Source of the DNA: Stanieria sp. NIES-3757
GTDB lineage: Bacteria > Cyanobacteriota > Cyanobacteriia > Cyanobacteriales > Xenococcaceae
Assembly (NCBI GenBank): GCA_002355455.1
Contig: AP017375.1
Coordinates: 930,001 to 994,000 of the forward strand
Direction: 5' to 3'
Length of the DNA stretch: 64,000 nt
In this document: piece by piece, positions 1 through 8,657 of the stretch
How positions within the stretch are numbered: the stretch's first letter is position 1
Layout: the number at the start of each line of letters is the position of its first letter
Program-made: the position numbers and the translations under genes
Notes under the pieces: model-generated
Databases searched by the model: none
The model's input: the letters and a program-made list of their open reading frames with translations, nothing else
What the model was told of the DNA's origin: nothing

Positions 1-2116
1 TGCAACTGCACTCGCAACAACCCTGGCTGGAGGTGCAATTGGTGCTGCTGCTGGCGGTTTAGTTGGTGGACTGATTGGCTTGGGAATTCCCGAAGAAAGA
101 GCTAGAGTTTATAACGATCGCGTCAAACAAGGATACTACTTAGTAATCATCGAAGGAACTCCAGTAGAAGTTGAGCGCGCTGAAGCAATCTTACGTCGTC
201 ATGGTATCCAAGATTGGGATGTATATGGACAGCCAGAGCGTCAGGTAGCCCCCACCAATGTAGCTCCTACTAATATAGCTCCCCCTCATGTAACCCGTAC
301 TAATGTAGCCCCTACTACTAATGTAGCTACCCCAATAACCTCTAATCAACCCGTAAATCGTTTAGGTCGTCGTTTACGTGCAGTTGGGTTATTTGCTCAC
401 CATCGAGATGCTGAAGCAGCCTTAAGAGATTTAGACAATGCCCATTTTTCTAAAAATCAGATTTCCTTAGTTGGCAGACAAGGCTCAGTTGGCGATCGCA
501 CTGAGGGTGATTTAACTGACCGCACTAAAACTGATGAAGGTGCCAAAGCTGGAGCAGCTACAGGTGGTCTTCTCGGTGGTTTAGGTGGCTTACTGGTTGG
601 CTTGGGTGCTTTAGCGATTCCTGGAATTGGCCCTGTGATTGCTGGTGGTGCGTTAGCTACTGCCTTAACAACTGCGGTTGCTGGTGGTGCAATTGGTGCT
701 GCTGCTGGTGGTTTGACAGGAGCATTAGTTGGTTTAGGTATTCCTGACGAGCGCGCTAATTTCTATAATGAGCGAGTCAGTCGGGGTGATTATCTAGTCA
801 TGGTTGATGGCACAGAAGAGGAAATCAGGCAGGCTGAAGCAATTTTACGTCATCGTGGGATCCAAGATTGGGATGTTTTTGAACAACCACAACGTCAGGT
901 TGGTTCTACTAACGTAGCTCATACTGATGTAACTCCTGCTACTAACGTGACTCGTACTAATGTAACTCCTCCCCCTCATGTAACTCATACTAATGTAGCT
1001 CCTACTACTAATGTAGCTACCCCAATAACCTCTAATCAACCCGTAAATCGTTTAGGTCGTCGTCTCCGTGCGGTTGGTTTATTTGCTCACCGTCGAGATG
1101 CGGAAGCAGCCTTAAGAGATTTAGACAATGCCCATTTTTCTAAAAATCAGATTTCCTTAGTTGGCAGACAAGGCTCAGTTGGCGATCGCACTGAGGGTGA
1201 TTTAACTGACCGCACTAAAACTGATGAAGGTGCTAAAGCTGGAGCAGCTACAGGTGGTCTTCTCGGTGGTTTAGGTGGCTTACTGGTTGGCTTGGGTGCT
1301 TTAGCGATTCCTGGAATTGGCCCTGTGATTGCTGGTGGTGCGTTAGCTACTGCCTTAACAACTGCGGTTGCTGGTGGTGCAATTGGTGCTGCTGCTGGTG
1401 GTTTGACAGGAGCATTAGTTGGTTTAGGTATTCCTGACGAGCGCGCTAATTTCTATAATGAGCGAGTCAGTCGGGGTGATTATCTAGTCATGGTTGATGG
1501 CACAGAAGAGGAAATCAGACAAGCTGAAGCAATTTTACGTCATCGTGGGATCCAAGATTGGGATGTTTTTGATGCCGATCGCGATCGCCCTTCCCAATCA
1601 ATCTCATCTAATCGAGAAAGCATTAATAGTAGACCAGTAACAGAATTAAATCCAGATGTACCTACTACCAGAGTTAATTCTACTGATTATGTAACGACTA
1701 CAACCAGACCAACTACTAATAGAACTATTAATGCTCGTAAACACGCAATTGCAGTTTTTCCTCATCGGCAAGAGGCAGAATTGGCAGTGAGGGACTTGAG
1801 AGAAGCTGGTTTTCCTCTAGAACAAGTTTCTGTAGTGGCGACAGAAACAAGCACCGATCGCCCTTTTAGTGGTATAAGAACTCACAATCGCATTGATAAT
1901 TATGAAAGCTTGGGAATTTTAGAACCAGCAGCTAATACTTATCGCGATCGCCTTAACCGTGGTCAATATTTAGTCATGCTCGACGGTACAGATGAAGAAC
2001 TTCAACGTGCCGAAGCAAGATTAAATCATCGTGCTATTCAACAGTGGGATATTTATCAAGTGTTTGCCGATCATCCTGAAGTTATTGTGATTGACCATCG
2101 TCATCCTGAAGTTTAA
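1..2116 (+). CDS. General stress protein with repeated YflT/DUF1269-like modules (5' end outside window)
   Basis: The reading frame is open from base 2, and the first residues (ATALATTLAGGAIGAAAGG) already belong to a repeat module, so the true start lies upstream; the TTG at 80 is internal. At least three and a half modules are visible. Each has a region like RAVGLFAHRRDAEAALRDL, a Gly/Ala-rich segment with membrane-helix character, a GIPDERANFYNERV region and an end near IQDWDVF. The last module is shorter and lacks the Gly/Ala segment. Modules are joined by Thr/Asn/Val/Pro linkers of the type TNVAPTTNVA. This resembles the general stress protein 17M (YflT-like) family, whose members are usually single-module, so the repeated form is unusual. 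Probably membrane-associated or stress-related; biochemical role unknown. Confidence 0.85.
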   Translation, partial: ATALATTLAGGAIGAAAGGLVGGLIGLGIPEERARVYNDRVKQGYYLVIIEGTPVEVERAEAILRRHGIQDWDVYGQPERQVAPTNVAPTNIAPPHVTRTNVAPTTNVATPITSNQPVNRLGRRLRAVGLFAHHRDAEAALRDLDNAHFSKNQISLVGRQGSVGDRTEGDLTDRTKTDEGAKAGAATGGLLGGLGGLLVGLGALAIPGIGPVIAGGALATALTTAVAGGAIGAAAGGLTGALVGLGIPDERANFYNERVSRGDYLVMVDGTEEEIRQAEAILRHRGIQDWDVFEQPQRQVGSTNVAHTDVTPATNVTRTNVTPPPHVTHTNVAPTTNVATPITSNQPVNRLGRRLRAVGLFAHRRDAEAALRDLDNAHFSKNQISLVGRQGSVGDRTEGDLTDRTKTDEGAKAGAATGGLLGGLGGLLVGLGALAIPGIGPVIAGGALATALTTAVAGGAIGAAAGGLTGALVGLGIPDERANFYNERVSRGDYLVMVDGTEEEIRQAEAILRHRGIQDWDVFDADRDRPSQSISSNRESINSRPVTELNPDVPTTRVNSTDYVTTTTRPTTNRTINARKHAIAVFPHRQEAELAVRDLREAGFPLEQVSVVATETSTDRPFSGIRTHNRIDNYESLGILEPAANTYRDRLNRGQYLVMLDGTDEELQRAEARLNHRAIQQWDIYQVFADHPEVIVIDHRHPEV
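301..1570. repeat. Near-identical 690-bp direct duplication inside the stress-protein gene
   Basis: Bases 301-880 and 991-1570 are the same sequence at an offset of 690 bases. From about 430 to 860 and 1120 to 1550 only a handful of silent or conservative changes are visible, for example tgccaaag/tgctaaag. The duplication is in frame and adds one whole protein module. The first module (1-240) is more diverged, so the middle copy is a recent duplication or has been homogenised. Confidence 0.95.
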
Positions 2117-2155
2117 AAGTTATTTGTTTGTAAAAACTTTAACGAGATGATGTTT

Positions 2156-2202
2156 TTTAGAGCGTTACTTCTTACAACCTCAAGTTTGAGCAACGCTCTA
2201 AA
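2156..2202. terminator. Hairpin downstream of the stress-protein gene
   Basis: An 11-bp perfect inverted repeat, TTTAGAGCGTT (2156-2166) and AACGCTCTAAA (2192-2202), has a 25-base loop. It lies 40 bases after the stress-protein stop and 90 bases before the transketolase start. There is no clear U-tract after it, so it may be a terminator, a processing site or a leader hairpin. Confidence 0.45.
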
Positions 2203-2293
2203 CTTCAGAATTACTTAACTCAAATTCTCAAAGACTTCTTGTTCAAGTCATCTTTGTGAGCCTCACTCAGCATCAATTAAGAGAAAAAGAATA

Positions 2294-4189
2294 ATGACTA
2301 CACAAGAACAATTAAAACAATGGCAAGAATTAGCACAACAATTGCGTGTTGATAGTATTCGCGCTACCACTGCTGCTGGTTCAGGACATCCAACTTCCTC
2401 AATGTCGGCTGCCGATTTGATGGCGGTTTTACTTGCTAAATATTTACGCTACGATTTCGAGCATCCCGACAATCCTAACAACGATCATTTCATTCTTTCC
2501 AAAGGTCATGCTTCACCTTTACTTTATGCCATGTATAAGGCAGCAGGAGTAATTGACGAAGATGATTTAATGTCATTACGCAAGTTTGGTAGTCGTTTTG
2601 AAGGTCATCCTGTACCACTCATTCCTTGGGTAGACGTAGCCACCGGTTCTTTAGGACAAGGCTTACCCATCGGAGTCGGGATAGGTTTAGCAGGGAAATA
2701 TCTTGATCAACTACCCTATCGAATTTGGGTCTTATTAGGCGATAGCGAGTCAGCAGAGGGTTCAGTTTGGGAGGCTTTTGACCATGCCTCTTATTATCAT
2801 CTTAATAATTTGACTGCAATTCTCGATGTCAATCGTTTAGGTCAACGGGGTCAAACCGAACTAGGTTGGGATACTCAAGCCTATGCCAATCGTGCTAAAG
2901 CTTTTGGTTGGCACACTATCGAAATAGATGGTCACGATCTTGAACAAATCGACCGAACTTATCAAGAAGCCTTAAACGTTAGCGATCGCCCTACCTTGAT
3001 TATCGCTCGCACTAAAAAAGGTAAAGGGGTAGCTTCGTTAGAAGATCTTGATGGTTGGCATGGTAAAAATCTTGACTCGGAACAGGCAAAAGAAGCTATT
3101 AAAGAGTTGGGAGGGGAACGTCACCACACTATCGAAGTGCAAAAACCCGAAACCCACGAGCAACCTAATTTATCCATCGCTCATCCTTTTCATTTTCCAA
3201 CTTATGAGATAGGTGAAACAGTGGCTACCAGAAAAGCTTATGGTGAGGCTTTAAAAGGTTTAGCTGCTGCTTATCCTCGCTTAGTTGTCTTAGATGCAGA
3301 AGTAAGTAACTCAACTCATGCGGAGGATTTTGCCAAGGCTTATCCAGAACGTTTCTTTGAAATGTTTATTGCTGAACAACAAATGGTTGCAGCAGCAGTA
3401 GGTTTACAAGTGCGAGGATATTTACCTTTTGCTTCTACTTTTGCTGCATTTCTCTCCCGTGCCTACGATTTTGTTCGCATGGCTGCGGTTTCCCGTGCCA
3501 ACATCAAGCTGGTAGGTTCTCATGCTGGAGTATCAATTGGTCAAGATGGTGCTTCCCAAATGGGATTAGAAGATTTGGCTTCTTTGCGTGCAGTCTGTCA
3601 TAGTACCGTACTTTATCCCTGTGATGGCAACCAAACCGCTAAGTTAGTTGAGCAAATGCTTGGTTGCGAAGGAGTTGTGTATTTACGAACAACTCGGATG
3701 AAAACTCCAGTTATTTATTCAATTCAAGAAGAATTTCCTGTTGGTGGTAGTAAGATTGTTCGCCAATCTGACCGCGATCGCGTGACTATCATTGGTGCTG
3801 GAATAACTCTTCATGAAGCTTTAAAAGCTTACGAACAACTTCAAGAAGAAGGTATTACCGCTAGAGTGATTGATGCCTATTCGGTTAAACCTATTGATGT
3901 GGAAACCATTCATCAGGCAGCTAAAGACACCGATGGTAACCTAATTGTAGTCGAAGACCATTGGGCAGAAGGGGGATTGGGGGCAGCCGTACTCGATGCT
4001 TTTGCAGGAAACAAAACTAAAGCGAAGTATCAAGGACCGCTTTTAAATCTAATTAAACTAGCTGTAAGAGAAATGCCTGGTTCTGGTTCGCCAGAGGAAT
4101 TGTTACACGCAGCTAAAATTGATGCTGTTGCCATTGTTGACGCAGCGCGCTCGCTCGTTGAATCTCAGGTATTTGCTAGTCACAACTAA
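2294..4189 (+). CDS. tkt: Transketolase, short animal/archaeal-like type
   Basis: Transketolase moves two-carbon units between sugar phosphates, using thiamine diphosphate, in the Calvin and pentose-phosphate pathways. Seen: ATTAAGSGHPTSSMSAADLM near residue 25-43, KGHASPLLYA near 70, a ThDP-binding segment starting GDSESAEGS near 149 that runs to the LDVNRLGQ region, and the catalytic glutamate in FIAEQQMVAAAVGL (about E361). At 631 residues it is shorter than the usual bacterial/plant enzyme (about 660-670), and its N-terminal wording matches vertebrate transketolase more closely. The usual GDG of the cofactor motif is GDS here. It probably is not the main Calvin-cycle copy. It sits 18 bases upstream of a transaldolase gene, so the two are likely one operon. 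Confidence 0.93.
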   Translation: MTTQEQLKQWQELAQQLRVDSIRATTAAGSGHPTSSMSAADLMAVLLAKYLRYDFEHPDNPNNDHFILSKGHASPLLYAMYKAAGVIDEDDLMSLRKFGSRFEGHPVPLIPWVDVATGSLGQGLPIGVGIGLAGKYLDQLPYRIWVLLGDSESAEGSVWEAFDHASYYHLNNLTAILDVNRLGQRGQTELGWDTQAYANRAKAFGWHTIEIDGHDLEQIDRTYQEALNVSDRPTLIIARTKKGKGVASLEDLDGWHGKNLDSEQAKEAIKELGGERHHTIEVQKPETHEQPNLSIAHPFHFPTYEIGETVATRKAYGEALKGLAAAYPRLVVLDAEVSNSTHAEDFAKAYPERFFEMFIAEQQMVAAAVGLQVRGYLPFASTFAAFLSRAYDFVRMAAVSRANIKLVGSHAGVSIGQDGASQMGLEDLASLRAVCHSTVLYPCDGNQTAKLVEQMLGCEGVVYLRTTRMKTPVIYSIQEEFPVGGSKIVRQSDRDRVTIIGAGITLHEALKAYEQLQEEGITARVIDAYSVKPIDVETIHQAAKDTDGNLIVVEDHWAEGGLGAAVLDAFAGNKTKAKYQGPLLNLIKLAVREMPGSGSPEELLHAAKIDAVAIVDAARSLVESQVFASHN

Positions 4190-4207
4190 TTTAACGGGTC
4201 AAAAATC

Positions 4208-5359
4208 ATGACTAAAAATGCACTTGTCGAAATAGATAACTATGGACAAAGTATTTGGATGGACTATCTCAATCGTATTGCGATCGCGTCTGGCGAACTA
4301 GAACAGATGATCGTTAATTATCGATTGCGGGGTATTACTTCCAATCCTTCTATTTTTGAACAAGCAATTGTTGGTAATCAGGTTTATGATGCGGATATCG
4401 AAGCAGGGATTAAAGCAGGTAAATCTGTCAAAGATATTTATGAATCACTGATTTTTGAAGATATTCGTAATGCTTGCGATCTTTTGCGTCCTATTTACGA
4501 AGAATCTGGGGGACAAAATGGCTATGTTAGTATTGAAGTCTCGCCTCACTTAGCACGAGATACCGCAGGTACGATTGAAGAGGCATTGCAATTTTATCAC
4601 GCGATCGCTCGTGAGAACGTAATGATCAAAATTCCTGGAACTCCTGAAGGTTTTCCTGCCGTAGAACGAATTATCGGTCAAGGAATTAATGTTAATATTA
4701 CGTTGCTGTTTTCTGTGCAAAGCTATGAAGATGCAGCCTGGGCTTACATTCGTGGGTTAGAAGAGCGAGTAGCCAAACATCAACCGATTGATAAACTTGC
4801 TTCGGTAGCTAGTTTTTTCCTCAGTCGAATTGACAGTAAAATTGACAATCTAATTGATGAAAGACTGAAAAACATTGGTACTGAAGATTTAAGTGAAGCA
4901 GCCCGTTTGGAGCAAATTAAAGGGAAAGTAGCGATCGCAAATGCTAAAATTGCCTATCAAAAATTTAAGGAAATTATCAGTAGCGATTGTTGGCAAGCTT
5001 TGCAACAAAAAGGAGCAAATGTACAGCGACTTTTATGGGCAAGCACTAGCACCAAAAATCCTCATTACAGTGATGTCATGTATGTCGAGCAGTTAATTGC
5101 TCCCAATACAGTCAATACTATGCCCCTCGCTACGATTGAAGCTTGTGCAGATCATTGTCATCCTGTTCCTAATCAAATTGAAACCAATCTTGAAGAAGCT
5201 TATCACTTGATCGAAAGTCTTAAAGACCCCGATCTTAACATTGACTTAGATCACGTAATGAGTGAACTCCTTGAAGAAGGAATTGATAAATTTGTTCAGC
5301 CTTACGATTCTGTACTGGAATCTTTAGAAGAGAAAGTCAAACAACTATCTCCAGTTTAG
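4208..5359 (+). CDS. tal: Transaldolase
   Basis: Transaldolase transfers a dihydroxyacetone unit between sugar phosphates through a Schiff-base lysine. Seen: RGITSNPSIFEQAI near residue 40, EVSPHLARDTAGTI near 108, the lysine motif MIKIPGTPEG (lysine about residue 141), NVNITLLFSV near 160, and a late WASTSTKNPHY segment. At 383 residues it belongs to the long transaldolase type common in cyanobacteria and actinobacteria. It follows transketolase by 18 bases on the same strand, so co-transcription is likely and the pair forms a non-oxidative pentose-phosphate module. Start ATG 4208 directly follows a short purine-poor spacer; no stronger alternative start is seen. Confidence 0.95.
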   Translation: MTKNALVEIDNYGQSIWMDYLNRIAIASGELEQMIVNYRLRGITSNPSIFEQAIVGNQVYDADIEAGIKAGKSVKDIYESLIFEDIRNACDLLRPIYEESGGQNGYVSIEVSPHLARDTAGTIEEALQFYHAIARENVMIKIPGTPEGFPAVERIIGQGINVNITLLFSVQSYEDAAWAYIRGLEERVAKHQPIDKLASVASFFLSRIDSKIDNLIDERLKNIGTEDLSEAARLEQIKGKVAIANAKIAYQKFKEIISSDCWQALQQKGANVQRLLWASTSTKNPHYSDVMYVEQLIAPNTVNTMPLATIEACADHCHPVPNQIETNLEEAYHLIESLKDPDLNIDLDHVMSELLEEGIDKFVQPYDSVLESLEEKVKQLSPV

Positions 5360-5802
5360 TTTTTGAATCAAAAAACAGATTAAATCAAGGTATCTATCTT
5401 AAGAATGACGAATAGCTCCTTCAAGAATAGATAGGCTATTAAAAACAGAAATTGAGTTTTTGCTTGAGCTAATCTCTAGATGGCACTAACTTGAGTTTGC
5501 CAGTTCACCAATTTAAACTCAATAACCAGCACTTACGCAAAGTCATCAATTGTAAGTTGGGTCATGTCTACCCACTCGGAATATATAACTGTGATTAAAA
5601 TCGAGTACGATCAATTTGCGTAAGTCCGATCCACTTTTAACTTACTACCAAAAACTCAATTGCTTACTGCTCCAAGTAAGGTGTAATGTCTCTTCAGGAT
5701 TAAATTAGCTTTTTAAATAACTAGCAATCTAATAGATGCAATTAGCTAAAACAGCATGATTGAGAAATTAAACCCGCTTTATGTAAAGCAACGGAGGAAC
5801 AA
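5360..5802. other. 443-bp gap holding a MITE-like element
   Basis: No credible coding region. The only structured element is the inverted-repeat element at 5531-5625; the rest is AT-rich sequence. Promoter elements for the small gene at 5803 presumably lie in the last 150 bases, but I see no convincing -35/-10 pair. Confidence 0.6.
5531..5625. mobile_element. 95-bp MITE-like element with 11-bp terminal inverted repeats
   Basis: ACTTACGCAAA at 5531-5541 is exactly inverted as TTTGCGTAAGT at 5615-5625. No coding potential lies between. The size and perfect inverted ends suit a non-autonomous transposon (MITE). Similar ends are, to my knowledge, common in cyanobacterial genomes. No target-site duplication is obvious. 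Confidence 0.6.
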
Positions 5803-6036
5803 ATGGTTCAACAAATGCCAGGAAAATCCAACACAGGTACAGCGAATGAAGAGTACAACTTGATTAGCGTTCTCTATCACGCACTACAAAGTGCTTCTGT
5901 ATGCGATACCTATATGCAAGATGCTGAACAAGCTGGCGATCGCGAGTTAACCGAGTTCTTTCAACAACTTAAAGAGCAAAATCGCGAACAAGCAGAAAGA
6001 GCTAAACAGCTTATGGCACAAAGGATAGGAAGATAG
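5803..6036 (+). CDS. Small helical protein of unknown function
   Basis: 77 residues. The start is well supported: GGAGG lies about 8 bases upstream. After a short polar N-terminus, two amphipathic helices are predicted by eye: EEYNLISVLYHALQSASVCD, and a charged EFFQQLKEQNREQAERAKQL segment. The pattern of a helical hairpin with EYN and a later charged helix recalls small ferritin-like proteins, but there is no full diiron ligand set. Probably a soluble, stress-related cytoplasmic protein; function not known. It stands alone, with repeats on both sides. Confidence 0.8.
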   Translation: MVQQMPGKSNTGTANEEYNLISVLYHALQSASVCDTYMQDAEQAGDRELTEFFQQLKEQNREQAERAKQLMAQRIGR

Positions 6037-6421
6037 TACTCAGTCAGAGCTATTTTGAATTTAGGCGCAGTTGAGTTGGCAATGAAAATTGTTTGCTTAT
6101 TTTACTGCGCCCAGGTACTCGCTCATCATACTAATTTGATTTAATTATGAGATAGATTGAATCCAAACAAGTAATAAGTAATAAGTAATAGGTAATAGGT
6201 AATAACTGACCTCTGCTCGCCGAAGACTCAACGCTTTGAAAAGTCGAAAGCTAATCAGATTAAGCTTCAAAATTTAAACTCTAACTTTAGATTGACTAAA
6301 AACTACTCTTTTAGGATGACGTTTAAATCTCTTAAATTGATTAAATTATATTTAAATCTTCTTCAAGATTACTAATAGATTCAAGCTAAAAAATAAAAAC
6401 TAATTTACAAAAGGATTAACT
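6037..6421. other. 385-bp gap with heptad repeats
   Basis: No gene seen. It contains the tandem heptads at 6171-6205 followed by ACTGACCTCTG, a pairing that recurs at 38265-38310. The remainder is AT-rich. Confidence 0.6.
6171..6205. repeat. Short tandem heptad repeats (GTAATAA/GTAATAG)x5
   Basis: Five consecutive heptads, three GTAATAA and two GTAATAG, are followed by ACTGACCTCTG. This fits the short tandemly repeated repetitive (STRR) sequences known from cyanobacteria. A four-heptad copy with the same trailing sequence is at 38265. Confidence 0.85.
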
Positions 6422-6781
6422 ATGCAAGACGTACCAAAAAATGCTAAAGAAGGCGATTATTATAAAACTGAGGAAATTCCAGCAGAAGCTAGAGACGCTG
6501 TACCTAACGAAGAAAGACTAAGCCCAAAAGAAAGAAATCTAACCGCTAATCCAGGCGATCGCATTTCTGATGAGCCTCAGACAATTGAAGAAAAAGCAGA
6601 ACAAATTGCAGTAGATTCACCTGATATCACTGGCGACCATATTAAAGTACCAACTTATTTTGTAGTTGACGAACCTGATGGTGAAGAAAAAGCACTTCAT
6701 CATGTTAAAGATGCAGAAGAAATTTCAGATGTAATTCGCCAAGCAAGAGTAGATGAGGATGGTAATCGCACTTGGTGGTAA
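6422..6781 (+). CDS. Small acidic hydrophilic protein, unknown function
   Basis: 119 residues with AAGGA nine bases before the ATG. The N-terminal 70 residues are rich in Glu, Asp, Lys and Pro with no hydrophobic core, so probably disordered. A C-terminal part (about 78-119: KVPTYFVVDEPDGEEKALHH, ending GNRTWW) could fold as a small beta-rich unit. No signal peptide or membrane segment. Composition resembles small stress- or desiccation-associated hydrophilic proteins, but I recognise no family. It is followed by a hairpin and is probably monocistronic. Confidence 0.8.
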   Translation: MQDVPKNAKEGDYYKTEEIPAEARDAVPNEERLSPKERNLTANPGDRISDEPQTIEEKAEQIAVDSPDITGDHIKVPTYFVVDEPDGEEKALHHVKDAEEISDVIRQARVDEDGNRTWW

Positions 6782-6793
6782 GTAATTTAATTG

Positions 6794-6824
6794 GGGAAAA
6801 AGTTAAATAATTGCTCTTTTTCCC
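6794..6824. terminator. Hairpin after the acidic protein gene
   Basis: GGGAAAAAG (6794-6802) pairs with CTTTTTCCC (6816-6824) across a 13-base loop, 12 bases after the stop at 6781. The U-rich strand is inside the stem, so the fit to an intrinsic terminator is only partial. Confidence 0.45.
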
Positions 6825-7047
6825 TAGTTAAATCTTTCGGCATTATTCATAAATTTTTATTTTTTAAAATTTTAAATTTGATCTAAATTATTTTAATTAT
6901 TAACGCGATCTTAGCGTAACCAAGGTACAGAGAGATCGCAACAAAATTAAATAAGGCTTGCTGAAAATTAGTTCTTAATTGTATTTATTATCTACACTCA
7001 AAACTTCCGAGCTATTCTAAAGATGATTGAGTTGATAATTTTTACAG

Positions 7048-7989
7048 ATGGCTCATTCCCACCACCATCATTCACACGAACACCAGGTTACTAATTTCAA
7101 TCGCGCTTTCGCGCTCGCTACAAGTTTAAATATTGGTTTTGTAGTAGTAGAAGCTTTATTTGGTTTTTTTACAAGTTCTTTGGCATTATTGGCTGATGCA
7201 GGACACAATCTTAGTGATGTGCTTGGACTTTTACTCGCTTGGGGAGCGAGTTGGTTGGCGCAACGCCCTCCTAGTAAACGTTATACCTATGGATTAAGAC
7301 GTTCCTCAATTCTTGCTGCTTTAATTAACTCGGTTGTTTTGTTGGTAGCGATGGGTGGTATTACTTGGGAAGCTATTCACAGATTGACTAATCCTACCCC
7401 TATTTCTGGAACTACAATCATTGGAGTTGCCCTCATTGGAGTAGCCATCAATACAGCTACGGCACTACTATTTATTTCGGGTAGAGAACAAGATTTAAAT
7501 ATTAAGGGCGCATTTTTACACATGGCAGCAGACGCACTTGTTTCTGTAGGTGTTGTCTTAGCAGGGATTGCCATTTTAACTACTGGTTGGCTGTGGTTCG
7601 ATCCTGCCATCAGTTTAATTATTGTCATTGTTGTAGTGGTGGGAACTTGGCAGCTACTCAAAGATGCTCTCAATTTGTCTTTAGATGCAGTCCCTAATCA
7701 TATCGAACCTGCTGCCGTCAAAACTTTTTTAACTCAACTTCCTGGAGTTGCCCAAGTTCACGACTTGCATATTTGGGCAATGAGTACCACTGAAACTGCC
7801 TTAACTGTCCATTTAGTGATGCCTGAAGGACATCCAGGCGAGATGTTCGCTCCTTGCAGTCGTGATCGCTTTTTAGCCTATGTTTGTCAAGAACTTCACG
7901 ATCATTTTGGCATCGAACACAGCACTATTCAGATCGAAATTAAAGATTCGGAAGGTTGTTGTATTTATGAACCCGAACACAAAGTTTAA
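7048..7989 (+). CDS. Cation diffusion facilitator (zinc/cobalt/cadmium efflux), CzcD-like
   Basis: CDF transporters exchange divalent metal ions for protons and move the metal out of the cytoplasm. Seen: a His-rich N-terminus (HSHHHHSHEHQ), six predicted membrane helices, the metal-site signatures ALLADAGHNLSDVLGLLLAW in helix 2 and HMAADALVSVGV in helix 5, and a C-terminal cytoplasmic domain with VHDLHIWAMSTTETALTVHL. At 313 residues it has the standard length. The His-rich stretch and HxxxD sites favour Zn/Co/Cd. A SpoIIAA-like gene follows by 30 bases, probably in the same operon. A second, distinct CDF lies at 47902. Confidence 0.93.
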   Translation: MAHSHHHHSHEHQVTNFNRAFALATSLNIGFVVVEALFGFFTSSLALLADAGHNLSDVLGLLLAWGASWLAQRPPSKRYTYGLRRSSILAALINSVVLLVAMGGITWEAIHRLTNPTPISGTTIIGVALIGVAINTATALLFISGREQDLNIKGAFLHMAADALVSVGVVLAGIAILTTGWLWFDPAISLIIVIVVVVGTWQLLKDALNLSLDAVPNHIEPAAVKTFLTQLPGVAQVHDLHIWAMSTTETALTVHLVMPEGHPGEMFAPCSRDRFLAYVCQELHDHFGIEHSTIQIEIKDSEGCCIYEPEHKV

Positions 7990-8019
7990 AAACTATGGTT
8001 ATTTTAGGAGAATATTTCA

Positions 8020-8397
8020 ATGTTAGAGTATCGACAAAATCAAAATTCTAATCTCATCGGGATTAAAGTTGATGGCAAAATTACTAAAAACGATTTTACC
8101 GAACTCGTTCACAAGTTAGAAGCTGCAATTAATAACTACGGACAAATTCGTATTTTACTTGAATTTATTCAAATGCAAGGATTAGAAGCTAGTGCTTTTT
8201 GGGAAGACTTACGCTTTAGCTTGACTCATTTTAAAGATATCAGTCGCTATGCAGTAGTAGGAGAGCAAACTTGGTTACAAGCTTGGACAACTCTTGTTAA
8301 ACCGTTTCTTCCCTGTGAAATCAAATATTTTAAGCCCAATGAACTTGAAGAAGCATGGCATTGGTTAGAAAGTTCGACTAGTTTTTCAGAAGATTAA
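8020..8397 (+). CDS. SpoIIAA-like (STAS-fold) protein
   Basis: 125 residues with AGGAG nine bases before ATG. The sequence (NLIGIKVDGKITKNDFTELV, then RILLEFIQMQGLEASAFWED, DISRYAVVGEQTWLQAW and EEAWHWLE) matches the SpoIIAA-like family, small soluble proteins with a STAS-like fold. Some bind lipids or act as partner proteins; the exact role is unknown. It lies 30 bases after the CDF exporter and is likely co-expressed with it. Confidence 0.85.
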   Translation: MLEYRQNQNSNLIGIKVDGKITKNDFTELVHKLEAAINNYGQIRILLEFIQMQGLEASAFWEDLRFSLTHFKDISRYAVVGEQTWLQAWTTLVKPFLPCEIKYFKPNELEEAWHWLESSTSFSED

Positions 8398-8657
8398 AGA
8401 ATTTATTTTTTCTGCATTTATAGCAAGCGCGTAACCAATGGTGATCACTCTTGGATTAATCATCTAAAACTTGATCAGAAAATATACAAGTATTTTTGCC
8501 TAAGTACTTAATTAGAACTGAAGTTTGATTTCGCTCAGTTGTGGTAATTTTTTTCTCTCTTTCCTATTCTCTTTCTTTACGATAAGTTCTCTTAAATAAA
8601 ATAGGATCGCTAAATAGACCGTTTTAACTTAAATCATTTGAGGTTAGAGAAAGTATC

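Noticed and set aside
845-1039. Minus-strand open frame inside the stress-protein gene
   Set aside because: It is a frame shadow of the Thr/Asn/Val repeat linker, giving a Ser/Tyr/Ile-rich peptide with no start signal.
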